Below are positions 1-10,300 of a stretch of 64,000 nt of DNA, one piece after another; positions within the stretch are counted from its first letter, which is position 1; the number at the start of each line of letters is the position of its first letter. The notes below the pieces were generated by a model. That model searched no databases. It was given only the letters and a program-made list of their open reading frames with translations, and was not told where the DNA came from. The DNA lies in contig NZ_JAQTXI010000002.1 in NCBI RefSeq assembly GCF_028688855.1, positions 124,001 to 188,000 of the forward strand, in the 5' to 3' direction. The DNA comes from Neomegalonema sp. GTDB lineage: Bacteria; Pseudomonadota; Alphaproteobacteria; Rhodobacterales; Rhodobacteraceae. A program made the position numbers and the translations under genes.

Positions 1-2376
1 AAGCCCCTGCCCGCTCCCGTGGTGCTCACCGGCAGCCTCATGGCCTACGCCTTCGGCAACACCATCGGGCTTTCGGCGGTCTCGGGGGGGGCCGTGCGCT
101 GGAGGGTCTATTCCGGCCTCGGGCTCGACGGCTACGACGTGGCGGCGGTCTCGGCCTTCACGGCGGTCTCCTTCGGGGTGGCCGCGACGCTGGTCGGGCT
201 GACGGCTCTGGCGGCCCATCCCCAGGCTCTGGCGGCGCTGCTGCCCTTCGGGCCGCAGATGGTGCGGATGCTGGCCGTGGCCTCCATCGTGGCGATCCTG
301 GCGCCGCTGATCTGGGCCTCGCTTTCGGGCAAGTCCCTGAAGATCTGGCGCTTCGACCTGAGGGCGCCTTCTCTGCCGATCCTCGGCGGCCAGGTGCTGT
401 TCAGCCTCGGCGACATCGGATTCTCCGCCCTGACGCTCTATCTGCTGCTGCCCGAGACGGGGCTCGGATTCTTCACCTTCCTGGCGATCTTCGCGGCGGC
501 GACCATGGCGGGCGTGGTCAGCCATGTGCCCGGAGGCGTCGGCGTCTTCGAGACGGTGATGCTGGCCGCCCTGCCCTCGGGCGCGCCCACCGAGCAGGTG
601 GCGGCGGCGCTGCTGCTCTATCGGCTGATCTATTATCTGCTGCCCTTCACGCTGGCTCTGGTCTTTCTGGCGATCTACGAGTTCTGGCGCTCGCTGGGGC
701 GCTCGGCGGAGACGCGGTCCGACCGGGCTCTGGCCGCCGTCGAGCCCGCCATGCGGGCGCTGGCGCCTCTGGCGCCTCTGGTTCTGGCGGCGATGATCTT
801 CGGCTCGGGGCTGTGGATGAGCGTCTCGGCGCTGATCCCTCCCGCCAGCGAGGCCGCCGAAGCCGCCGAGACGCTGTTCCCCCTCGCCTTCCTGCCGGGA
901 GTCCCGGCGTTGCTGTCGAGCGTTCTGGGGGCGGGGCTGATCGTGGTCTCTCTGGGCGTGGCGCGGCGGAGCCTCGGGGCCTTCTGGATGGCGGTGGGCG
1001 CCATGGCGCTCGGGGCGGGGGTCGAGATCGTCCGCGACGGCGACATGGAGCGCGCCGCCGCCCTGATCCTGGCCGTGGCGATCCTCACGCCCTTCCGGCG
1101 CGTCTTCCGGCGGCGCACCACCCTGACCCACGCCGCGCTCACGCCCGGATGGATCCTGCTGGTGGCTTCGGCGGCGGCCTCCTTCGCCTTCACGCTGTTT
1201 CTGGTCAACCGCAGCGGCGCCCATGAACGCGAACTCTGGTGGCAGCTCGCCGCCAACGAGGGCGCGCCCGATTCCCTGCGCGCGGGGCTGGTCGGGGGCC
1301 TGACCATCGGGGTCTTCGCGCTGGTGCTGCTGCTGCGCTCGCCGCGGTTCCGGCCGCGCGCTCCGGGAGGGGCGGCTCTGGAGAAGGCGGCCCAGATCGT
1401 CGCCGACTGGGGCGATCCGGAGGCGGCCTTCGCGCTGACCGGCGACAAGACGCTGCTCTTCTCGGAGGATGAGAGGGCCTTCGTGGCCTTCGGCGAGTCG
1501 GGAGGCTCCTGGATCGCCTGGGGGGGGCCGGTGGGCGAGCCGGGCGCCGCCGCCGAAGCCGCCTTCCGGTTCGTCGACGCGGCGCGACGGGCGGGGGCGC
1601 GTCCGGTCTTCCATGACTTCGGCCCCCGGGACGCCCCGCTCATGTGGGAGCTGGGCCTGACGCCGCATCTCCTGGGGGAAGAGGCCCTGGTGGATCTGGA
1701 GAGCTTCCGGCCCCAGGGCGAACTGGCCGCCGCCCGCCTCCGCGCCCGGGAGAAGGGCCTCGCGCTGGAGATCCTGCGCCCGCCTCACGACGCCGCCCGC
1801 ATCGAGATGCTGCGGGGGATCTCCTCGGCCTGGCTGACGGCGCGGGGTCTGCGGGAGAAGGGCTTCTCCATGGGCCGCTTCTCGCCCGCCTGGCTGGAGC
1901 GCTGGCCGGTGGCGCTGCTGCGGCTGGAGGGTCGGCCCGTGGGCTTCGCCAATCTGCTGGTGATCGAGCGCGCGGGCGAGGCGACCACGGACATGCTCCG
2001 TCTGACGCCCGAGGCCCCGCCGGAGGCTCTGGCCTTCCTCTGCGTCGAGACCATGGCCTGGCTGAAGGCGGAGGGCGTGAAGCGCTTCTCGCTGGGCGGC
2101 GCCCCCGCCTCGACGCCCGGCGCCAGCCGCGAGATCGAGAGGCGCAAGCGGGTCTGGGATCGTTTCGGCGCGCGGATCTACCGGCTGGGCGCCCATCACG
2201 CGGCGGTCTCCGAGCTGCGCGCCTTCAAGGCGGGCTTCGATCCGGTCTGGCGTCCGCGCTATTTCGCCGCCCCGCCCGAGGCCCCGCCGCTCTCGGCGCT
2301 CGGGGACGCGGCGCGGCTGATCGGCGGCGAGGCCGGGCCGCGCGAGACGGCGATCCCCGATCCGGGATCGCCCTGA
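1..2376 (+). CDS. mprF: MprF-type phosphatidylglycerol lysyltransferase/flippase (5' end missing)
   Basis: The frame is open from base 1, so the start lies outside the window; 791 residues are visible. The first ~230 residues are several hydrophobic helices with the pattern of the flippase (UPF0104) domain. More membrane helices follow to about residue 450. A soluble C-terminal domain of the DUF2156 (LPG synthase C) type follows, with the segments GDKTLLFS, WIAWGGPVG and FSLGGAPAS. The family transfers an amino acid (usually lysine) from tRNA to phosphatidylglycerol and flips the product, lowering the negative surface charge. The amino acid used cannot be read from sequence alone. It converges on the MYG1 gene, with four bases between the stops. 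Confidence 0.88.
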   Translation, partial: KPLPAPVVLTGSLMAYAFGNTIGLSAVSGGAVRWRVYSGLGLDGYDVAAVSAFTAVSFGVAATLVGLTALAAHPQALAALLPFGPQMVRMLAVASIVAILAPLIWASLSGKSLKIWRFDLRAPSLPILGGQVLFSLGDIGFSALTLYLLLPETGLGFFTFLAIFAAATMAGVVSHVPGGVGVFETVMLAALPSGAPTEQVAAALLLYRLIYYLLPFTLALVFLAIYEFWRSLGRSAETRSDRALAAVEPAMRALAPLAPLVLAAMIFGSGLWMSVSALIPPASEAAEAAETLFPLAFLPGVPALLSSVLGAGLIVVSLGVARRSLGAFWMAVGAMALGAGVEIVRDGDMERAAALILAVAILTPFRRVFRRRTTLTHAALTPGWILLVASAAASFAFTLFLVNRSGAHERELWWQLAANEGAPDSLRAGLVGGLTIGVFALVLLLRSPRFRPRAPGGAALEKAAQIVADWGDPEAAFALTGDKTLLFSEDERAFVAFGESGGSWIAWGGPVGEPGAAAEAAFRFVDAARRAGARPVFHDFGPRDAPLMWELGLTPHLLGEEALVDLESFRPQGELAAARLRAREKGLALEILRPPHDAARIEMLRGISSAWLTARGLREKGFSMGRFSPAWLERWPVALLRLEGRPVGFANLLVIERAGEATTDMLRLTPEAPPEALAFLCVETMAWLKAEGVKRFSLGGAPASTPGASREIERRKRVWDRFGARIYRLGAHHAAVSELRAFKAGFDPVWRPRYFAAPPEAPPLSALGDAARLIGGEAGPRETAIPDPGSP

Positions 2377-2380
2377 GGAC

Positions 2381-3310
2381 TCAGGAGGCGACCCGCTCCG
2401 CCTCCCGGACGGCGATCTGCGCCATCTCCAGAGCCGCTTCCCGGGTCGCGGCGACGGCGATGAAGCGGGCCTTGTGGCAGAACCGCGCCCCCTCGACGCC
2501 GCTGACGGCCTCCAGAGCGGCGTCGGTGAGACCCGCCCAGGCCTCGGGCAGATCGGCGCGCTGCGCGAAGCCGCCCCCCCTCAGGCGGACGCCCGTCAGC
2601 GCCCAGTCCCGGTCGCGCGGATGCACCACGAAGAGCAGATGATCCGCCCCGCTCTCCTCCAGCGCCGACTGGAAGGGCATGCCCCGAGGCAGCTCCAGAA
2701 CCCGGCCTGCGCCCGCTCCGGCGACGGCCTCCAGCACGCTCGCCCGCGCGCGCAGACTGGCCGCCTTGCGCGAGATCGCGGCCTCGACGAAGCGCCGGGC
2801 GATCTCCAGAGCCGCGTGAAAGGCGCGGTCCTCGGCGTCGGGGGCGGTCTCGTCGAAGACCGGCTTCAGCGTCTCCAGCAGGACCGGCAGCGTCAGACCC
2901 GCCAGAAGAGGCCCGGCCTCGGAAGGGCTGAGCGCGCCGTTGTCCATCAGATCGACCGGCAGGACGAAGCCGGAGTCGAAATCCGCATGGATCGCCGCGA
3001 GATCCCGCTCGGGAACGCTCATCGCGCGCAGGTAATCCGCGCCGAAGCGCCGCCAGATCAGCCCGAAGGAGCTGAAGGGCCGACCATCCTCGCGCAGAGG
3101 GGCTCCGCTCTGATGGTGGTCGAAGGTCAGCTCTCCGTCATGGGCGCCGCCGACGTCGTAGACGATGCGGTCCGGAGCGGGCGCGGTCCAGGCCTTCTCC
3201 CGGCTGCGCACCAGGCGCGCCTCGGGAAAGACCCGCGTCAGGACGACCGTGGAGAGCAGTTCATCCGCATGGAAGCCGCCGGAATGGGTGACGAGGAAAT
3301 CAGGAGTCAT
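2381..3310 (-). CDS. MYG1-family DHH-type metal-dependent nuclease/hydrolase
   Basis: 309 residues. The N terminus carries THSGGFHADE, and residues ~60-70 carry ELTFDHHQ, the two signature histidine/aspartate motifs of the MYG1 (UPF0160) family. Eukaryotic members are 3'-5' RNA exonucleases; bacterial members are mostly uncharacterised, so the activity here is inferred from family. The length matches the family. The frame is open another 104 codons upstream, but those residues are Ser/Arg-rich and overlap the next gene, so the ATG in front of TPDFLVTHSGG is chosen. It lies just downstream of the HEPN-like gene on the same strand with a 46-base gap, and could be read from the same transcript. 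Confidence 0.82.
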   Translation of the reverse strand: MTPDFLVTHSGGFHADELLSTVVLTRVFPEARLVRSREKAWTAPAPDRIVYDVGGAHDGELTFDHHQSGAPLREDGRPFSSFGLIWRRFGADYLRAMSVPERDLAAIHADFDSGFVLPVDLMDNGALSPSEAGPLLAGLTLPVLLETLKPVFDETAPDAEDRAFHAALEIARRFVEAAISRKAASLRARASVLEAVAGAGAGRVLELPRGMPFQSALEESGADHLLFVVHPRDRDWALTGVRLRGGGFAQRADLPEAWAGLTDAALEAVSGVEGARFCHKARFIAVAATREAALEMAQIAVREAERVAS

Positions 3311-3356
3311 GGAAGGGTCTCGCGAAATTCGGGAGGAGGAGGGCGAAGGCGGCGGT

Positions 3357-4352
3357 TCAGGAGGCCTTGTCCCGCAGACGCAGCAGGAAGGCCACGTCCT
3401 CCGCCTGCGCGGGCCGCCGGTGGGCGAGGTGGTTGCGCACCGAGACCATCCGGTCCAGACGCGGGTCGAGGCTCTGGCGCTCCCTCGGGTCGAGGCGCTG
3501 CTGAAGCTGCCAGCGCAGGGGGCCCAGTTCGATGCCTTCCACGCCCTCCACGCCCTGTTCGCGCATGCGGTCGTCGACGCGCAGGAGCTTCCGGTGAGTC
3601 CGGACGAGCGCGATCCGCTCATCCTCCAGCATCGGGAAGAGGGTGGAGAGATGCGCCCGCCAGAGCCGTCGCCGCAATTCCTCGACGTCCTGTCCCAGCA
3701 GGTGGAGCGGACAGGGAAATTCGCTCCCGTTGAGGGGCAGCGCGCGCGGCTCGGGCTTTTCGGGCCGCCCCTTGAGCCAGGCCAGAGGATCGGCCAGATG
3801 CCGCGCCTCCGCGCGGACCAGCTCCTTCGCCAGATCGAACCGCCAGCCGCAGAGCTCCACCGCCAGATTCGCGGCCAGCGAGGCCGCCAGACCGTCGCGG
3901 TCGTCGGGGAGATGCTGGTCCGCCCAGATCATGCAATCCGAGCGGCGCAGGTTCCGCGACCACCTCAGGAGATCCTCGGGGCCATGCGGCGCGACGGCGG
4001 GCGTCGCCGAGACCACCGCCAGAGCCAGACCGCCCCCCAGACGCGCGCGCTCCACGCTGAAGCGCTTGAGGAAGGCGCTCCAGGCCTGAGCCCGGCGCGC
4101 GTCGACGATGCGCCCCCCGTCGATCAGGGCGGTGGTGCGCTCCAGAGAGGCGGAGGCGGCCAGTTCGCTCAATCCGGGAGGCCCGTGCAGCGCCTTCGCC
4201 AGCTCCTCGACCGGAGCCCCATGGCCCGGATCCACCCTCTCGACGTCTCTGGAGGAGGCGCGCAGACGGGCCCGCAACTCCTCCTCCAGCCCCGGAGGCG
4301 CCGCAGGATCATGCGCGAAGAGCGCAACGCCCTTCTCCTTCAGACGCCGCAA
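3357..4352 (-). CDS. HEPN-motif protein, partner of the giant ATPase; start uncertain
   Basis: 331 residues from a TTG start; the frame is open to 4388 (343 residues). The protein is unlike anything I can name. Its C terminus contains RNHLAH (R306, H311 from the TTG), which fits the R-x4-6-H catalytic motif of HEPN ribonucleases, placed after a basic helical segment as in that fold. The middle (LIDGGRIVDARRAQAWSAFL, then GLALAVVSATPAV) resembles the Walker B half of a P-loop fold, but no Walker A lysine is seen: the expected loop reads AHDPAAPPG. An ATG overlaps the stop of the upstream gene (ATGA at 4397-4400), yet it runs into TAG at 4389-4391 after MTP. The true start is therefore TTG 4352, CTG 4385 or reinitiation nearby. 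Function as an RNase effector is inference. Confidence 0.6.
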   Translation of the reverse strand: MRRLKEKGVALFAHDPAAPPGLEEELRARLRASSRDVERVDPGHGAPVEELAKALHGPPGLSELAASASLERTTALIDGGRIVDARRAQAWSAFLKRFSVERARLGGGLALAVVSATPAVAPHGPEDLLRWSRNLRRSDCMIWADQHLPDDRDGLAASLAANLAVELCGWRFDLAKELVRAEARHLADPLAWLKGRPEKPEPRALPLNGSEFPCPLHLLGQDVEELRRRLWRAHLSTLFPMLEDERIALVRTHRKLLRVDDRMREQGVEGVEGIELGPLRWQLQQRLDPRERQSLDPRLDRMVSVRNHLAHRRPAQAEDVAFLLRLRDKAS

Positions 4353-4396
4353 ACCTTCGGCGAACAGAATCTCGCTCGCTGGCAGAGTCTAGGGCG

Positions 4397-7300
4397 TCAT
4401 GACAAGCTCCTTCCGATCAGGCGGCCCAGAGGAGTCGGCGACAGACCCCCCTTCCCGTCGGAGAAGGCCAGCTCCAGCCGCTCGAACGCCCCGGAGGCGC
4501 CTGTGTTTCCGGCGTCGATCTCGGCGCGGTCGGCGGGGCTCCCCTCGTCCGCGAGGAGGAGCAGATCCAGCGCCGCAGCGAATTCCGCTCCGACTCCCGC
4601 CTCCTCCGCCGTGAGGGGATGATCCGCCGTCCAGGCCTCGACGGCGCTCCGGCGCCGCGCCGCGCCCAGAGCGAGACTCCGCGCCAGAACGGGCCTGATC
4701 CCGAAGATCCGTCGGGGCGCCAGCCCCGTGGCCGAGACGAGCGCGCGACGCAGTTCGGGTTCATCGTAGACGAACAACCCTTCCTCAAGCAACCAGAGCC
4801 GCAACATGGCTTCGCTCCAGACGCCCGCCCGGAAGACCGTCGCGGGCTCCTGGACGGCCTCCGCCGGATCCGGCCGGACCCAGATCGGCAGGAGCCGACC
4901 TTCCTCGACCTCCTCGCGGCGGCTCAGGGCGGCGGCGAGCTTCTGATCCCAGGGGCGGTCGAGCACCAGCAGGCCCTGCTGCGTCCGTCCGAGGCCGTTG
5001 ATCCAGGCCAGGACGTCCTTGCCCGGAGGGCGGTCGTCCTGCTGCTTCTCGAAGCGGCGGATCTTCAGATAGGTCCTCCATTGCGCCGCCGCCGCGCAGA
5101 GGCGTCGGCCGAGGCCCTCCCCCGCCACGGCGGCGAAGCCCTCGACGATCCGCAATCCCGGCTTCCCGTGGTCGAGAAGCTCCTCCAGCCTTCGGTCGGA
5201 GAGGGGCGCGCGTTCGCCGGGCGCCTCCGGCGCGAGGCTGCGGTGGAGCAGGGCCGCGTCATGCTCCGGCGGCTCCTCCCGCTGGCTGAGGGCGAGGATG
5301 TCGTCGTCCAGCTGGTCGAGGCCGCCCAGCATCTGCGCGATGCGGGCGTTCAGCAGGCTGAAGCGTCCCGAGCCGTGATCGGTCAGCACCCCGAGCCCCG
5401 CCATCTCCGCGAGCAGCTCGCCCAGCTCCTCCTCCGAGGGCGCGGGCCAGGAGGCGGGCCGCCATTCGGCGATCATCTCGCCGATCTCGCCGAGGGTCAG
5501 CCCGTTCTCCATGACGGCGCGGTCCGTCTCCGGAGATTCGAGGCGGCGTCGGGCGAGGGATCTGGCGATCAGGTCATGGCGCGGATCCAGATTCAGCGTC
5601 ATCTGGAAGCCGGACCGGATCTCCTGCTCGATGCGCTCCGCCGCCTCGCCCTCGAAGAGGGCGCTCCGGCCGAGCCGCCAGCGCGGACCTTCGCCCGACA
5701 GATCTTCCGGACGGCTTCCCGCCCCCTCGATCGCCTCTCGGCAGAAGACCTGAACCAGCGCGGGAACGTGATTGGCGCGGGCCAGGAGGGCGTCGACCAG
5801 CTCCGGGCTCTCATATTCGAAGCCCGCCGCGCGCATGGGCGCGACGGCCAGTCGGCGCAGCGCGGCGCGATCTTCGGGCCTGCGGTTCATGGGGCCCACG
5901 AAGACGGCCTCCTCCGGAGCCGGAAGCGGAGCCTCCGCCGTCCGGGCCAGGCGCCGCAGATCGCCGGGACCGGCGAAGACGGTCTTGAAGCGCCATGCGC
6001 CGTCCTGCGCCGCCCGCCTCAGCCGCGTCAGGTTCGGATGGCCGTCCGCCTGGTCCGCCTTCAGGAAGCTGTCCGCCTCGTCGAACATGGCGAGGAGGCG
6101 GCGCTCCGGGGCTTCGGCGAGCCAGGCCGAAACGGCGCCGAGAATCTCGTCCGGATCGCCCTCGACGCGCGCGAAGGCGCGCTCCTGACGCAGACGGTTC
6201 GCCAGGATGGTCCAGATGTCCGAGGCGGGGCTTCCCGCCCGGCCGATCTGGGCGATCTCCAGCGCGAAGGCGATCTTTCCCTCGTCGGGCCGGTGATGCT
6301 CGCCCCCGATCCGGTCGAGCAGCGCCGACTTGCCCATCCTGCGCCCGCCATGGACCAGCCAGCCCCCGCCCTCGCAGGCGGCGACGCGGCGCATCTCCTC
6401 CTCGCGGCCGACGAAGACCTCCGGCGAGATACGCCCCGGACCGGTCTCGTAGGGCCGGAGCCCGCTGAAGGGCGCGGCGGCGGTCAGGAAGGAATCGAGC
6501 GGCGCGGCGCCCTCCATGAGGATGTGATTCAGCATCGTCTCGTCGAGCAGGAGCGTCCAGGAGCCCTCGCGCCGCAGCAGCCGGGCCAGACGGCGCCGCC
6601 GATGGACGTCCAGAGGCCCGAAGACCAACGCGAGCGTCGGCCGGCTGCGGCCGAGCCGCGACAGGCGCCTCTCGACCTCCTCGAAGGCGGCCTCTCCGGA
6701 GACCGCCGCCAGAGCGTAACGGCCCTGAGCCAGGCTCCCATAGATGGGAGGGACGAAACATCCCTCGCTGCGCCAGGGCGCGCAGGTCAGGCGGAAGACG
6801 CGCAGCTTGCCGGGGATTTCATCCTTTTCGGACTCGATCCGCACCGAATCCGCGCCGAAATCCTGAAGGAAGCCCTTCAGGGCCTCGCCCAGACGACGGG
6901 GATCGGTGACGCGGAAGGCCTTGGCGGCGTCGAGCCAGCCCTTGTGCAGGGCCTGAGCCCGGCGCCCCGCTTCGGGAGAGAGCCGGGAGAAGTCGAGCGG
7001 CCCGACCGCCGCGCCGTCGCGGATGGCGTCGGACACCACCGGAAGCGGCGCAGGACGCCGCGAAACCTGCTCCACGAACTCCGGGAAGAACCGGGAGAAG
7101 CCGTCCGGAGGATCGGCCTCGGGCGGGAAGGACTCCCTGCCGCCGCGCAGATCGGCGATCGCGGCGTCCAGATGCGTCGGATCGAGCCGCTCGACGGCGG
7201 CCAGAAGCGCCTCCGCGGAGGCGGCCTTCCGGGGATCGGCGCGCAGCGCCTCCAGGGCCTCCGACTGGACCCGCCGGACATGGGCGCGCAGCAGATCCCG

Positions 7301-10300
7301 ACCGGCTTCGAGGCTCCGGAGCGCCTCGTCGAGTTCGGGGAAATCGGGCGGAACCTCCGCCGCGCGCAGGCGGTTCAGGGCGGGGAGCGAGACCTCGCCC
7401 TCCTCCGGACTGCGCGACAGGGCCGCGAAGACGGCCTCCAGCCGCGCGAGCGCGCCTTCCTGAGCCCGCAGAAGCCCGACGTCCAGATGGGCGAGGCTCG
7501 TCAGATCCTGACGCAGCCGCAGGACCCTGTCCTTCGCCTTCCTGCGGGCTCCGGGGAGATCCTCGCCGTTCAGCTGGTCCTCCAGCAGGGCGAGGGCGGC
7601 CGCCTGCTCCGGATCCGCCGTGCGCATCCGGGCGAGCAGGGCGCGCGCCGGAAGGATCGCGGCGTTTCGCCGATGCCTTTCGAAGGCGGCGCGGTCGTCC
7701 GGCGCGAGGGCGTCCCTCAGATGCAGGGCCTCCCACAGGCGTTCGTCTCTGGCGCGCCGCTCCTCCTCCATGGCGGGCTCCATGGCGGGCTCCATGGCGG
7801 ACTCGGCGCCGGTCCAGTCCTGACAGCCGCCGGGCAGGCGCAGGAGCGGCTCCTCGAAGAGCGCCGCCCGGGTCGGCGCGGCCTTCCAGACGCCGCCGCC
7901 CGAGATCAGAGTCAGCAGATCCTCGATGGCCGCGAGCAGCCGACGACGCGCGGCGCGCTGCAAGGGATCGTCGTGCGGGGGGGCGTCGCGCAGGACGGCG
8001 CGCGCGGCCTCGGCGGCCCTGCGCACCTGCCGGACGCCGTTCGCAAGCTGCGCCCTGTCGCTCCGGGAGGCTCCCTGGTCGAATCGGGAGGCCTCCAGCC
8101 AGGCCGCGAGCAGGGCGGCCGCCTCCGCGAGATGATCCGTGATCCAGGCGAGGGCGTGGCCGTCGATCCGGTCCCGGGCGGGCCGCCCGAGCCTCTGTTC
8201 GCGGGCGAAGACGAGCTCCTCGCGGTCCTGACGGGTGGCGATGCGGCCCATGGCGGCCTCGACGAGGGCCTCCGCGTCGGGACGACCCGCCAGCGCGGCC
8301 TCCATCGCGCCGCCCAGATCGCCCAGAGGGTCGAGCTCTCCGTAGAGGATCTGGCGGCTCGCGGAATGGACATGATGACGTCGGCGCGCGGCCGCGAGCC
8401 AGTCGCGCAGGGTCCGGTTCGCGGCGGGCAGCCTTCGGGCGCGGTCGAGCCCCGCCAGTTCGGCGAGATCCTCGGTGGAGAGCCGGAAACGATGCTCCAG
8501 CCCCGAAAGCGCCCCCGCCAGATTCAGACAGAGCGCCGCGTCTCCCAGATGCGGCAGGTCGGCCAGCCGACGGCGCGCGTCGAAATCCGGGGTGAAGAAG
8601 GCCGGCCGCAGCAGAGCCGCCATCAGAAGCGTCGCAGAAGCTTCCGGAGCCGGAGCGGCGGGCGCCTCCTGGAGCGCCTCCTCCAGGGAGACCGAGCGCT
8701 CGTGGGTGTCGGGCGCATATTCGGCGTCCTGGACGGTGGGAGCCAGAACCAGGGCTTCCAGAACCGAGGGAGGAACAGGCGGCGTCTCTCCTGTCCGCCC
8801 GATCAGCCGGGCCAGATGCCAGGCGAGCGCGGTTTCTCCGCGCGACAGGCGAAGCGCGAGGGCCTCCTCCGTCGAGAGCGGGGCCGCAGGGGGATCCTCC
8901 GGGAGGAGAGCCGGGCCGTCGGACTCCTGCGGCGCCTCCTCGGCCGTCGCATCGGGAGGCTCAGGAGCCGCCGCCTCCGGGAGGAGGGCCGGAGGTTCGG
9001 CCAGGGCCTCGAAGACTTCGGGCGCCTCCTCCTCCGCAGCCTCGGCGGCGGCTTCGGGAGGGGCCTCGGCGATGATCTCGGCGATCTCGGCGATGGTCTC
9101 GGGAAGAGCCGGAGGCGCGGTTTCCGGCGCCTCTCCGGCCTCGGGCCCCGAGGCCTCGATTTCTCCGGAAGCGGGTCCGGAATCGGGAGGAGGAGCGGCG
9201 AGGTCGACAGGCGCCCCCCTCTCGGGGAGCTCTTCCTCGGGAGGCTCCTCCTCATGGCGCGACGCGACGTCGAGGCCGGTTTCGGGGCCCGCCTCGGAGA
9301 CGATGTCAGCCTCTGTTTCTCCGAAGACCGCGAGGATCTGCGCGCGCAGAGCGTCGCGCGCGCCCTCGGCTGCGGCGAGCTCTCCGGCGGAGCCCCGGCG
9401 CAAGGCGGAGAGACGTTCGATCTCGTCGAAATCATCCTGATCATTGGCCAGGTCGAGCAGATGCTTGATCCGCGCCGTTTCGGCGGCGGCGGCCTCGCAG
9501 CCCTCCCGAGCCTCCCCGAAGGCCGAGACGAGCGCCTCGAGTCCGGAGATCCCTTCCTCTCCCATCCCGGCCAGAATCGGGACGAAGGCCAGGCCGGATC
9601 CGGCCAGCCGCTCGCCCAGAGCCTCGCGCCGCATCTGGAGCCCTCGCCGGGCGTCGTCCTCGCAGGCGTCGAGGAGCTCCTGCGCCAGAGCGAGGATCTC
9701 GCGGGCGGCGACGGGGTCCGGCCAGGTCAGCCGTTCGAGGCTGGACCGCAGGTTTCCGGCGAGGCCCGTCCAGCCCTCCGCAACCTCCACTTCCTCTTCC
9801 GGCTCTTCTTCCCTCATGGCCTCCGGCTCCTGCGGCAGGGACTCCTGCGGATCGGGTTCGGGCCCCTCCTTCTCCGGCTCCGCCTCGACGGGTTCGAGCA
9901 GGGAGGGGAAGACCTTCCAGAGGAGCCGATGCGTCGCGTTCTTCTCGATGTCCGCTTTCGCCCGCTCGTAGAGGACCGCCGGATCGAAGGCCTCTCCGGC
10001 GCAGACCGGAAGCTTCAGCCCTCCCGCGCCCGGAGCGCCCACGCCGATCCGGAACAGATTCAGATGACGGGTGATCCTCATGGAGAAGCGCTTGCGGCGC
10101 CGGTTCCGGTCGGCCTGAAGGGCTTCATATCTGCGCAGGGGCTCCAGATCTCCCGCGGAGATCCGCCGGGCGAGCGCGGCGTAAAAGAGATCGTCGTTCA
10201 TGATCGAGGCCGGATCGATCCAGGAGGCGAAGACGGAGGCGCATTTCCGCCGCTCGGCCGGATCGATCTGGAAGATGCGCCGGATCAGCTCCTGATCCAG

